Below are positions 27,709-35,060 of a stretch of DNA of 43,378 nt, piece after piece (positions within the stretch are counted from its first letter, which is position 1; each line of letters begins with the position of its first letter). The stretch comes from JAIVJN01 sp036732565 (GTDB lineage Bacteria > Acidobacteriota > Vicinamibacteria > Vicinamibacterales > UBA2999): NCBI GenBank assembly GCA_036732565.1, contig DAINCF010000005.1:1-43378 (forward strand). Direction: 5' to 3'. The notes beneath the pieces were generated by a model that did not search any database, was not told where the DNA came from, and saw only the letters and a list, made by a program, of their open reading frames with translations. The translations under genes were made by a program, and so were the position numbers.

Positions 27709-28254
27709 GTGCGGAACCCGCGCGGGAACCTCCGTGGGAGTCTGCGTGGCTTCGGCCTGATTGAAGCGATTGTAGCGTCTGCTTTGCTGATCGTGACGAT
27801 CGGCGGCCTCGCGCCGCTGTTCGTGCAGAGTGCCCGATCGGCCGCTGATGGCCGACGCGCGCCGATCGCGCTCGCGGCCGCTTCGTCGAAGCTCGAACAG
27901 CTGCTGGCCCTCGACTGGACCTACGACGCCGCGGGCGCGCCGTTGAGCGACGTGTCTTCCGATACCAGTCGCGATCCTCCAGCACGCAATGGCGGCGCCG
28001 GTCTCTCCTCGTCCCCGGGCGACAGCCTCTCCAGTCCAGCCGCTGGCTTCGTCGACTACATCGATGCCTCGGGTCGTTCGCTCGGATCCACGATGGCGTC
28101 TGGTGCCATCTTTTCGCGGCGCTGGCTCATACGGCCATGGCCCGGGGCGCCCTCCGATGCATTGCTCATCCGGGTGTGCGTCGTGCGGATCGCGGGTGCC
28201 AGCGCGGACCCGCCGCCCGAAGTATGTCTTGGCACGGCGAGGGTACGGCGATGA
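27709..28254 (+). CDS. PilV-like minor pilin
   Basis: 181 aa from GTG 27709, which has AAGGA 6 nt upstream and gives a normal 14-residue leader: MRNPRGNLRGSLRG/FGLIEAIVASALLIVTIGGLAPLF, with Glu at mature position 5. GTG 27634 is in frame but would give a 39-residue leader, has no ribosome-binding site and sits on the predicted transcript start. The globular part shows SKLEQLLALDWTYDAAG, typical of PilV/GspI-like minor pilins. Minor pilins prime and cap the pilus. The stop overlaps the next start (ATGA). Confidence 0.82.
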   Translation: MRNPRGNLRGSLRGFGLIEAIVASALLIVTIGGLAPLFVQSARSAADGRRAPIALAAASSKLEQLLALDWTYDAAGAPLSDVSSDTSRDPPARNGGAGLSSSPGDSLSSPAAGFVDYIDASGRSLGSTMASGAIFSRRWLIRPWPGAPSDALLIRVCVVRIAGASADPPPEVCLGTARVRR

Positions 28255-29384
28255 CAGACGCTCGTGGCTTTACGGTTGTGGAGTTCCTCGTGTCGGCGGC
28301 TGTCACGTTGATCGTGATGGGTGTCGCGCTCACGATGGTGGGCCAGGCACGGGACGCATTGGATCGTGACGGCATGGGCCTCGACTCTGCGCAGCGGTTG
28401 CGGGCGGGGTTGGAGGTCCTCGCCCGCGACGTGCGGGCCGCAGGCGCCGGGCCGGAGGCTGAGACGGGACGGGTCGCGCTGTCGCACGCCATGCCCCCAG
28501 TGGAGCTCCTGGCGCCACGTGTCGTCGCATCGGCAGCAGGGGCAGGCTTCGGCTCACTGCGAGTAACCGCGGCGCCGCGTGGTGCGGCCCACGGGCGCTT
28601 GGCGGCCGCGGTTGGGCCTGGTAGCCCAATTCGGCTGCGGGCACCGCCGGAGTGTCCGGCGACATCAGCCTGCGGGTTCCGTGAGGGCGTGTCTGCGGTT
28701 ATCTACGACGGCAGCGGCGCGTTCGATCGTGTCGTTGTCACGAGCGTCGATCCTGCGAGTAGATCGGTGACCGTCGCGCCGGCGATCTCGCGCAGCTACG
28801 CGGCGGACTCGCTGCTGACCGAGGTCGTCACGTTTACCTTCAACGTCGACGTGGATGCCTTGGGCGCGGGGCGTCTCGTGCGCCAGACCGCTGGCGGCGC
28901 ATTGCAACCGATCGTGGATCACGTCGTCAGCTTCAGCGTCGAGGCGTTTGGTGAGGCCACTCCTCCGGAGCCCGGTCGCACGCCGCGATCGCCGGCGACC
29001 TACGGTCCGACCCCACCACCGCCTGACATCGACGATCCACGCGATGCGTGGCCGGCAGGGGAGAATTGCACCACCGCCCTTGGCGGCGACGGTCTGCCGG
29101 CGGCCCGCCTGCCCGCGTTGGGTGGCGTTGGCGAGCTGACCGCGCTCTCCTGGTCGCAGCTCCGGGACGGTCCATGGTGCGCCGGCACGGCTGGCGAAGC
29201 GTACGACGCAGATCTCTTTCGCATTCGTCGTCTTGACTTGAGGCTGCGTGTCGAAGCTTCTACGGCTCGTCTGCGCGGGCCGGCCAGCGTGATGTTTGCT
29301 CGCGGCGGCCACGGCCGGTCCACCTCGTGGTCAACAGATCTGGAGCTACGCCTCGCGATATCGCCACCAAACCTGGGGCGTTGA
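28251..29384 (+). CDS. PilW-like minor pilin
   Basis: 377 aa from ATG 28251. The leader is very short (MTDARG) and cleaves before FTVVEFLVSAAVTLIVMGVALTMV; Glu is at mature position 5. The region RLRAGLEVLARDVRAAG is the PilW/GspJ signature after the alpha1 helix. The rest is a large beta-rich periplasmic domain with a Pro/Thr-rich loop (EATPPEPGRTPRSPATYGPT) and two Cys pairs. It is translationally coupled to pilV and followed after 2 nt by the PilX-like gene. An open upstream extension lies within pilV and is discounted. Confidence 0.85.
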   Translation: MTDARGFTVVEFLVSAAVTLIVMGVALTMVGQARDALDRDGMGLDSAQRLRAGLEVLARDVRAAGAGPEAETGRVALSHAMPPVELLAPRVVASAAGAGFGSLRVTAAPRGAAHGRLAAAVGPGSPIRLRAPPECPATSACGFREGVSAVIYDGSGAFDRVVVTSVDPASRSVTVAPAISRSYAADSLLTEVVTFTFNVDVDALGAGRLVRQTAGGALQPIVDHVVSFSVEAFGEATPPEPGRTPRSPATYGPTPPPPDIDDPRDAWPAGENCTTALGGDGLPAARLPALGGVGELTALSWSQLRDGPWCAGTAGEAYDADLFRIRRLDLRLRVEASTARLRGPASVMFARGGHGRSTSWSTDLELRLAISPPNLGR

Positions 29385-29386
29385 TC

Positions 29387-30280
29387 ATGCGCGGAAACCC
29401 TCGAACGATCGGCTTCGTCCGGCGAACCACGCACTCGCATCTCCGTGGGAACCCTCGCATGAACCCTCGTCGGAACCCTCGTATGAACCCTCGTCGGAAC
29501 CCTCGTATGAACCCTCGTGTGAACCCTCGTATGAACCCTTGTCGGAACCCTCGTCGGAACCTCCGTAGGAACCTCCGTGAGAACCTCCGTGCGCCCGACG
29601 GCATGGCCCTGATCGTGTCCCTGTTGACGTTGTCCATTCTGAGCGCGATGGGGATGGCCCTGGCGCTGGTCGTATCCGTGGATCCCATGGCGGCCGCGAA
29701 CCAACGCGAGGCGACGTCGACGCTCTACATGGCGCGCGCCGGCCTGGAGTTGGCCGCGCGAGAGATCGCCGTCAGCTCGTCGTGGGACGCCTGGCTGAGT
29801 GGCGCAGCCACCTCGACGCTGGTCGATGGACCTCCGTCTGGCGCGCGTAGCCTGTCGAGCGGCGAGTCCATCGATCTCGAACGCCTGACGAATCAGCTGA
29901 TATGCGGCCGTGACGCCGCCTGCGCCGAGACGCAGACGACCGCAAACACCAGAGATCGCCCGTGGGGCGAGAACAATCCGCGTTGGCGTCCGTTTCTCTA
30001 TGGCTCTGCCCCAAGCCTTGGCTTGGGCGCGGCGTCGGAGCAGCACTACCTGATCGTTTGGATCGGTGATGATGGCGCCGAACGCGATGCCAGGCCCGAT
30101 GTGGACGGTCCCGACGCCGCCGGAGGCGGCATCGTCCGTGTCGTCGTCCAGGCGTTTGGGCCATTTCGCAGCCGGCAGCTCGTGGAAGCCCACCTGAGCC
30201 GCAAGTGTGAGGTCGTCGGGGTGGCCCGGGTCTGTGAGCCAGGCATCCGACTCAGTGCATGGCAGGTGCGAGGCGGCTGA
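29387..30280 (+). CDS. PilX/GspK-like minor pilin with a long repeat-encoded leader
   Basis: 297 aa from ATG 29387, 2 nt after the pilW stop. The mature protein should begin at Met73 after Gly72 (DG/MALIVSLLTLSILSAMGMALALVV), then the PilX_N-type segment ANQREATSTLYMARAGLELAAREIA. As in many PilX/GspK proteins there is no Glu at mature position 5. What is odd is the leader of about 72 residues: residues 22-69 are tandem N-P-R-[MRVC] repeats encoded by a 12-bp array, while prepilin leaders are usually 6-30 residues. In-frame ATGs at codons 25, 33, 41, 49 and 73 could also serve as starts. The array uses T-ending CCT and CGT codons unlike its neighbours. Confidence 0.75.
   Translation: MRGNPRTIGFVRRTTHSHLRGNPRMNPRRNPRMNPRRNPRMNPRVNPRMNPCRNPRRNLRRNLRENLRAPDGMALIVSLLTLSILSAMGMALALVVSVDPMAAANQREATSTLYMARAGLELAAREIAVSSSWDAWLSGAATSTLVDGPPSGARSLSSGESIDLERLTNQLICGRDAACAETQTTANTRDRPWGENNPRWRPFLYGSAPSLGLGAASEQHYLIVWIGDDGAERDARPDVDGPDAAGGGIVRVVVQAFGPFRSRQLVEAHLSRKCEVVGVARVCEPGIRLSAWQVRGG
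29449..29592 (+). repeat. Twelve tandem 12-bp repeats in the PilX-like leader
   Basis: Twelve back-to-back 12-bp units, consensus GAACCCTCGTNN. The last two bases alternate (AT, CG, AT, CG, AT, GT, AT, CG, CG, AG, GA, GC), and the last three units read GAACCTCCGTNN. A decayed unit precedes the array near 29393. Each unit adds four residues (N-P-R-x), so changes in copy number keep the frame. Four units create an in-frame ATG preceded by GGAACCCTCGT or a close variant. Confidence 0.95.
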
Positions 30281-30290
30281 TGGGCCTCGA

Positions 30291-30320
30291 GGCCCTGGAG
30301 GTCCCTGGATGTCCCTGGAG
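30291..30320 (+). repeat. Three tandem 10-bp repeats after the PilX-like gene
   Basis: GGCCCTGGAG, GTCCCTGGAT, GTCCCTGGAG in direct succession, in the 80-bp gap between the PilX-like gene and the coiled-coil protein gene. Confidence 0.7.
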
Positions 30321-30360
30321 GCACTGCGCCGTCTGCAGTACGATGCCGATATAGGGTGTG

Positions 30361-30933
30361 ATGAGGCATTTCCTCGCCCGGCTTGCCGGAGCCGCTCCGC
30401 TCGTTCTCGCCGCCACCGTCGGCTCGGGTGTCGTGTGGGCCCAGAGCCTGGCGGACGTCGCTCGGGCGGAGGAGGCTCGGCGGAAGGTCGTGCCCAAGGC
30501 GACGAAGGTCTACACGAACCAGGACCTGCAGCCCGATGTGCGTGCCCGACAGTCCGTGCCGGCCGAGCCCGAGCCCGCGGAGGTGTCGCCATCGCCAACG
30601 GCTGAGGTGGCGCCTGCCCCGGCAGGCAGGGAGCCTGAGGCCAACCTAAAAAGGGACGAGAAGTACTGGCGCTCGCGGATCACAGAGGCCAGGGAGCGGC
30701 TGGAGCGAAGCCACATGTTTGCCGAAGCGCTGCAAAGCCGCATCAACGCACTGACGACGGATTTCGTGAATCGCGACGACTATGCGCAGCAGGCGGTCAT
30801 CGGCCAGGATCGCCAGAAGGCCCTGACCGAGCTGACTCGCGTACAGGGTGAGATCCGCGACCTCACCAAAGCGATTACCGACATCGAGGAAGAGGCGCGC
30901 CGCGCGGGCGTTCCTCCCGGCTGGCTCCGCTGA
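30361..30933 (+). CDS. Secreted coiled-coil protein of unknown function
   Basis: 190 aa from ATG 30361 (the GTG just before it is an alternative). Signal peptide MRHFLARLAGAAPLVLAATVGSGVVWAQ, then SLADVARAEEARRKVV, a Pro/Glu/Ala-rich linker (about residues 65-100) and a C-terminal coiled coil (about 103-182: YWRSRITEARERLERS, QKALTELTRVQGEIRDLTKAITDIEEEARRAG), ending PPGWLR. I do not recognise a named family. Probably periplasmic. TATAGG (30350-30355) just upstream could be a -10 element, and AGGG a weak ribosome-binding site. It lies between the minor pilins and the NtrC-type regulator. Confidence 0.7.
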   Translation: MRHFLARLAGAAPLVLAATVGSGVVWAQSLADVARAEEARRKVVPKATKVYTNQDLQPDVRARQSVPAEPEPAEVSPSPTAEVAPAPAGREPEANLKRDEKYWRSRITEARERLERSHMFAEALQSRINALTTDFVNRDDYAQQAVIGQDRQKALTELTRVQGEIRDLTKAITDIEEEARRAGVPPGWLR

Positions 30934-30944
30934 CGACGAACACC

Positions 30945-32345
30945 TTGGCTGCCCGCGCTCCCGCCGCATCCTCTTCGTCCATTCTGCTGGTCGAAGACAA
31001 AGAGTCACTTCGCACGATGTTGCGCCATGCGCTCGAAGCGCAGGGCCACCTCGTCGTCGAAGCGCGTGACGAGCCGGAGGCGGTTGCCGCGTTGCAGGCG
31101 GAGTGTCCGCATCTCGTGCTCTCCGATTTGAAGCTTCCGTCAGGCGACGGCTTCGGCGTGCTTCGGGCCGCCAAGGAAGCGGATGCCGAGCTGCCCGTGA
31201 TCGTGATGACGGCGTACGCGAGCATCGAGGACGCTGTGGCCGCGGTCAAGCAAGGGGCTCTCGACTTTCTCGCGAAGCCCGTCGATCTCGATCATCTGCT
31301 GTTGCTCGTCGGACGTGCGCTGGCGCAACGACACCTCGCGCTCGAGAACGAATTGTTGCGTGAGGAGCTTGCGGAGCGGCGAGGCGCGCCGACGATCGTC
31401 GGGGAGTCGGCGGCGTTGCGACAGGTCTCGACAGCCATTCAACGCGCGGCAGATACGGACACGACCGTGCTGCTGGAGGGCGAGAGCGGGACCGGCAAAG
31501 AGCTCTTCGCCCGGACGTTGCACGCGCGCAGTAGGCGCGCGATGGGGCCGTTCGTCGCCGTCAACTGCGCGGCGATCCCCGAGGGGCTGCTCGAAGCCGA
31601 GCTCTTCGGCTACGAACGGGGCGCCTTCACCGGAGCGTCGCAGCGCAAGTTGGGCAAGCTCGAGGTGGCCAATCGAGGCACATTCTTTCTCGACGAGATC
31701 GGCGAGATGGCCCTGGGTCTTCAAGGAAAGATCCTGCGGGCGCTCGAAGAGCGATCCTTCGAGCGTCTCGGCGGGCACGGCAGCGTCCGGGTCGACGTCC
31801 GCATCGTCGCCGCGACGAACCGCAATCTGCGCCAAGCCGTGGCGGCACGTCAGTTCCGCGAGGATCTGTACTTTCGACTGTCGGTCTTTCCGGTTCGCAT
31901 TCCGCCGCTGCGCGATCGCTTGGAGGATGTGCCGCTGTTGGCGCATCACATCATCGGCCGTGTAGCTCGTAGCGCAGGCCGGCGGACGCCGGCGCTCGAC
32001 CCGTCGACGCTCGCGGCGCTCACGGCCCATCAGTGGCCGGGGAACGTCCGCGAGCTGCAGAACTGCCTGGAACGCGCGGTGATCCTCGCTGACGGCGACA
32101 CGCTCCTGCCACGGCATTTGAATCTGCCTCTGCCCGCAGTCGCACTGGCACGCGATCCGTGGGAGCACATCGACCTCTCGGGAGGATTGGACGAGGCGAC
32201 GTCGCGCGTGACCGCCGAAATCGAGCGGCGGAAGATTCAGGAGGCGCTCGGCAAGAGCGGCCAGGACCCGGCCCGCGCGGCGGATCTGCTCAAGATCGAT
32301 TACCGCACGTTGATCGCCAAGATGCGTACGTCGGGGATCTCGTAG
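30945..32345 (+). CDS. NtrC-family sigma-54-dependent response regulator
   Basis: 466 aa. Receiver domain (ILLVEDKESLRTMLRHAL; phospho-acceptor Asp61 in LVLSDLKLPSGDG; conserved MTAYAS and FLAKPVD), AAA+ domain with Walker A GESGTGKE, the GAFTGA loop (226-231) and Walker B FFLDEIGEMAL, and a C-terminal Fis-type helix-turn-helix (AADLLKIDYRTLIAKMRTSGIS). The start is TTG 30945 without a clear ribosome-binding site; no ATG precedes the receiver domain. It probably pairs with the kinase at 26089-27381, and a plausible target is the -24/-12 promoter at 27606. It is convergent with aroB. Confidence 0.9.
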   Translation: MAARAPAASSSSILLVEDKESLRTMLRHALEAQGHLVVEARDEPEAVAALQAECPHLVLSDLKLPSGDGFGVLRAAKEADAELPVIVMTAYASIEDAVAAVKQGALDFLAKPVDLDHLLLLVGRALAQRHLALENELLREELAERRGAPTIVGESAALRQVSTAIQRAADTDTTVLLEGESGTGKELFARTLHARSRRAMGPFVAVNCAAIPEGLLEAELFGYERGAFTGASQRKLGKLEVANRGTFFLDEIGEMALGLQGKILRALEERSFERLGGHGSVRVDVRIVAATNRNLRQAVAARQFREDLYFRLSVFPVRIPPLRDRLEDVPLLAHHIIGRVARSAGRRTPALDPSTLAALTAHQWPGNVRELQNCLERAVILADGDTLLPRHLNLPLPAVALARDPWEHIDLSGGLDEATSRVTAEIERRKIQEALGKSGQDPARAADLLKIDYRTLIAKMRTSGIS

Positions 32346-32359
32346 CGCTACGTACGAGA
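32338..32359 (+). terminator. Palindrome shared by two convergent stop codons
   Basis: TCTCGTA (32338-32344) pairs with TACGAGA (32353-32359) around the 12-bp palindrome CGTAGCGCTACG (32341-32352). The regulator's TAG stop (32343-32345) and the aroB TAG stop (32350-32348 on the minus strand) both fall inside it. It may act as a compact bidirectional 3' end, but there is no T run. Confidence 0.5.
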
Positions 32360-33457
32360 GTGCGATGGCGCACCGACGCCGATCGCGGCCAGTGCCGCGC
32401 GCAAGTCATCCTCAGTCACATCGGTCAGCGTCGTCGTCTCGCCAATGCGGGTCGCCGCGACGAAGTGCAATGTCCCCGCGGTGATCTTCTTGTCGCGTCC
32501 CGCGGCCGCGAGCACGTCATCGGTGGAGAGATCCGTGATTGACGGCAGCGGACCCATTGTGGTGATGAGCGCCTGTAGTCGCGCTCGCGCGTCCGCTGAT
32601 GTCACCCCCCGACGTTCCCCCAGCGCCATCGCCGCGAGCATGCCGTAGGCGATGGCCTCGCCGTGTCGCAATCGCCGGTATTTCGTGACCGCCTCGAGTG
32701 CGTGGCCCAGGGTGTGTCCGAAGTTCAGAATCCGCCGCAGACCCGACTCGCGCTCATCGGCGGCGACGACATCGGCCTTGATGCGGCACGACGCGGCGAC
32801 GATGTCGGAGACCGTGGCCTCGTCGTATGCGAACAGCGCCTTCAGCGACGAGGCGACGCGATCGAAGAGCGGCGGGCTGGCGATGACGCCATACTTGACC
32901 ACTTCGTACAGGCCGGCGCGAAACTCGCGTCTGGCCAGCGTCGTGAGCGTGATCGGATCGGCGACGACGAGGCACGGCGGGTGGAAGGCACCGATGAGAT
33001 TCTTGCCAAGCGCGTGATTGACGCCAACCTTGCCTCCAACCGCGCTGTCGACTTGCGCGAGCAACGTCGTCGGTACCTGCACCAGCCGCACACCGCGCAG
33101 AAACGTCGCGGCGGCGAAGCCGACCATGTCGCCGATCACGCCGCCGCCGACGGCGATGATGACCGCGGATCGATCCGCACCTGCGCGGATCAGCGCTTCG
33201 TAGATGAGTCCAACCGTCTGCAGAGTCTTCGAGCGCTCACCATCCGGTACCAGAATCGGTTCCGGCTCCGTCGATACGCGCGTGAGATTGCCGCCATGCA
33301 GTTGCCACACCCGCGGGCTGGAGACGATGAAGCGCCGTGGGCCGAGCGAGAGACGATCGAGGAGCACCGGAAGCGTGTCGAGCGATCCCGGGCCGATCAC
33401 GATCTCGTAGGGCCCCGCGGCCGCGGGCACTTCGATGCGAACCGGCTCCATGACCAT
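32348..33457 (-). CDS. aroB: 3-dehydroquinate synthase
   Basis: 369 aa from ATG 33457 (ATG 33451 also possible); the open frame extends upstream into nadB but the family begins here. It converts DAHP to 3-dehydroquinate, the second step of the shikimate pathway, in the cytosol. Motifs: VIIAVGGGVIGDMVGFAAATFLRG (NAD-binding), VPTTLLAQVDSAVGGKVGVNHALGKNLIGAFHPP, a metal-ligand Glu in ADERESGLRRILNFGHTLGHALE, and the HGEAIAYGM region. No ribosome-binding site is visible; TATCGT on the minus strand (33469-33464) lies 6 nt before the ATG, consistent with a leaderless transcript. It is divergent from nadB with only 19 bp between start codons. Confidence 0.95.
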   Translation of the reverse strand: MVMEPVRIEVPAAAGPYEIVIGPGSLDTLPVLLDRLSLGPRRFIVSSPRVWQLHGGNLTRVSTEPEPILVPDGERSKTLQTVGLIYEALIRAGADRSAVIIAVGGGVIGDMVGFAAATFLRGVRLVQVPTTLLAQVDSAVGGKVGVNHALGKNLIGAFHPPCLVVADPITLTTLARREFRAGLYEVVKYGVIASPPLFDRVASSLKALFAYDEATVSDIVAASCRIKADVVAADERESGLRRILNFGHTLGHALEAVTKYRRLRHGEAIAYGMLAAMALGERRGVTSADARARLQALITTMGPLPSITDLSTDDVLAAAGRDKKITAGTLHFVAATRIGETTTLTDVTEDDLRAALAAIGVGAPSHSRT

Positions 33458-33462
33458 GATGT

Positions 33463-33469
33463 TACGATA
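33463..33469. promoter_or_regulatory. Overlapping divergent -10 elements for aroB and nadB
   Basis: The 7 bp TACGATA read as TACGAT on the plus strand (33463-33468), 8 nt before the nadB GTG, and as TATCGT on the minus strand (33469-33464), 6 nt before the aroB ATG. Both fit the TAnnnT pattern of leaderless -10 boxes. Clear -35 hexamers are not visible on either side, where they would fall in coding sequence. RNA polymerase could not occupy both at once. Confidence 0.45.
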
Positions 33470-33476
33470 GCCATCA

Positions 33477-35060
33477 GTGCATGTCGCAGCGGACTTCCTC
33501 GTTGTCGGCAGCGGCATCGCGGGTTTGCGCGCCGCGGCCGATCTGGCGAGCGACGGTAGCGTTCTCATCCTCACCAAGGCGGATCCCGCCGAAAGCAACA
33601 CTGGCTACGCACAAGGTGGCATCGCGGTCGCGCTGGGCGCAGACGACTCACCCGCGCTCCACGCCGCCGACACGATCGCGGCCGGCGACGGCCTCTGCGT
33701 CGAGCCGGCGGTTCGCGCGCTCGTCGAAGACGGTCCGCACGACGTACGCGAGCTGATCGACTGGGGCGCGCGATTCGATCGAACCCCAGACGGTGAGTTG
33801 GCGCTCGGCCGTGAGGCCGCGCACAGCGTGCGACGCGTGCTGCATGCGCACGACGCGACCGGACGAGAGATCGGCCGCGCGTTGTGGGAGTGCGTCGCGA
33901 GACATCCGCGCGTGCGGGTCTTGAATCACACCAGAGCCACACGACTCACCGTTACCGCGGATCGATGCACCGGCGCGTCGTTCATCGGGCCGGACGGCGA
34001 GGGCGTTGTCGAGTCGGCCGCGACGCTCGTGGCCACCGGCGGCGCCGGGCAAGTGTTTCGCGAGACGACGAACCCGCGCGTAACCACCGGCGACGGCATC
34101 GCGCTGGCGTGGCGCGCGGGCGCCCGTGTCGCCGATTTGGAGTTCGTGCAGTTTCACCCCACCGCGCTGAAAGTCGACGGCCATCCGCGCTCGCTGCTGA
34201 CCGAAGCGCTGCGCGGCGAAGGCGCGTACTTGCTCAACGCCGAGGGCGAGCGCTTCATGACCCGCTACGAGCCGGCGGGCGAGCTGGCCTCACGCGATCT
34301 CGTCTCGCGCGCGATCGTCCGGGAGTCACGTCGCACGGAGAAGCCGATCTACCTGTCGTTGCAGCATCTGGACGCCGACTGGGTCCACGAACGATTTCCG
34401 ACCGTCAGCGCATTGTGTCGCGCCGCCGGCCTGGATCTCGGGCGCGACCTGATTCCCGTCGGTCCGGCCGCGCACTACGTCATGGGCGGGGTCGAAAGCG
34501 ATCTCCACGCGCGCACGACGCTGCCCGGCTTGTTCGTGGCCGGCGAAGTTGCCTGCACCGGCGTGCATGGCGCCAACCGGCTCGCCAGCAACTCCCTCCT
34601 GGAGGGGTTGGTTTTCGGCGCGCGGGCCGCGAAGGCGATGCGTGAGCCACCGAAAGCCGGCGGCCTGGCGAATGGACGCGAGGTGACCGAGCCGATCATC
34701 ACCAGCAGCGCAAGCACCTTGGGCACCCCGAGCACTTTGGCTCTTCCCGACGAGCAGACCGTCCGCTCGCTGATGTGGGACAACGTCGGCTTGGAACGCG
34801 AGCGAGGGGCCCTCGAGCATGCGGTGGCGCTGCTCGATCACTGGAGGCACGCCGTCCACGCCACCCTCCATCGCGGTGGCGTCGACGAGCAGACCTGGCG
34901 CGTCGCCAGCATCGTCACCGTCGGATCGCTGATTGCCCGCGGGGCCTTCAGGCGCGAGGAGACGCGCGGCGGGCACGCTCGCGCCGACTTCCCGCGGAGA
35001 GACAATGTAAACTGGAACGTTCATATCGGCGAACGCGCACATGCCTACAACCAATCCTGA
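33477..35060 (+). CDS. nadB: L-aspartate oxidase
   Basis: 527 aa, GTG start at 33477. It oxidises L-aspartate to iminoaspartate with FAD in NAD de novo synthesis. N-terminal FAD motif VVGSGIAGLRAA (residues 9-20), SNTGYAQGGIA, HPTALK, RGEGAYLLNAEGERF and the C-terminal FAD loop GEVACTGVHGANRLASNSLLEGLVFGARAA are all present. Residues around 413-421 (STLGTPSTL), in the linker before the C-terminal helical domain (TVRSLMWDNVGLERERGAL), are encoded by the 9-bp repeat also seen at 5159-5252. The last 20 bp overlap proS. Confidence 0.94.
   Translation: MHVAADFLVVGSGIAGLRAAADLASDGSVLILTKADPAESNTGYAQGGIAVALGADDSPALHAADTIAAGDGLCVEPAVRALVEDGPHDVRELIDWGARFDRTPDGELALGREAAHSVRRVLHAHDATGREIGRALWECVARHPRVRVLNHTRATRLTVTADRCTGASFIGPDGEGVVESAATLVATGGAGQVFRETTNPRVTTGDGIALAWRAGARVADLEFVQFHPTALKVDGHPRSLLTEALRGEGAYLLNAEGERFMTRYEPAGELASRDLVSRAIVRESRRTEKPIYLSLQHLDADWVHERFPTVSALCRAAGLDLGRDLIPVGPAAHYVMGGVESDLHARTTLPGLFVAGEVACTGVHGANRLASNSLLEGLVFGARAAKAMREPPKAGGLANGREVTEPIITSSASTLGTPSTLALPDEQTVRSLMWDNVGLERERGALEHAVALLDHWRHAVHATLHRGGVDEQTWRVASIVTVGSLIARGAFRREETRGGHARADFPRRDNVNWNVHIGERAHAYNQS
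34714..34740 (+). repeat. 9-bp repeat (three units) inside nadB
   Basis: GCACCTTGG, GCACCCCGA, GCACTTTGG in direct succession. The unit is the reverse complement of the CCAAGGTGC-type unit at 5159-5252. It encodes STL-GTP-STL in a linker, keeping the frame because the period is nine. Confidence 0.75.

Noticed and set aside
29449..29592. CRISPR-like array
   Set aside because: Units are 12 bp, directly abutting and without spacers, and are in frame within a pilin gene; this is a coding minisatellite.
29260..29688. Minus-strand frame with RGFIRGF repeats opposite the PilX-like leader
   Set aside because: It is the mirror of the 12-bp array; outside the array it shows no protein family and lies antisense to well-supported pilin genes.
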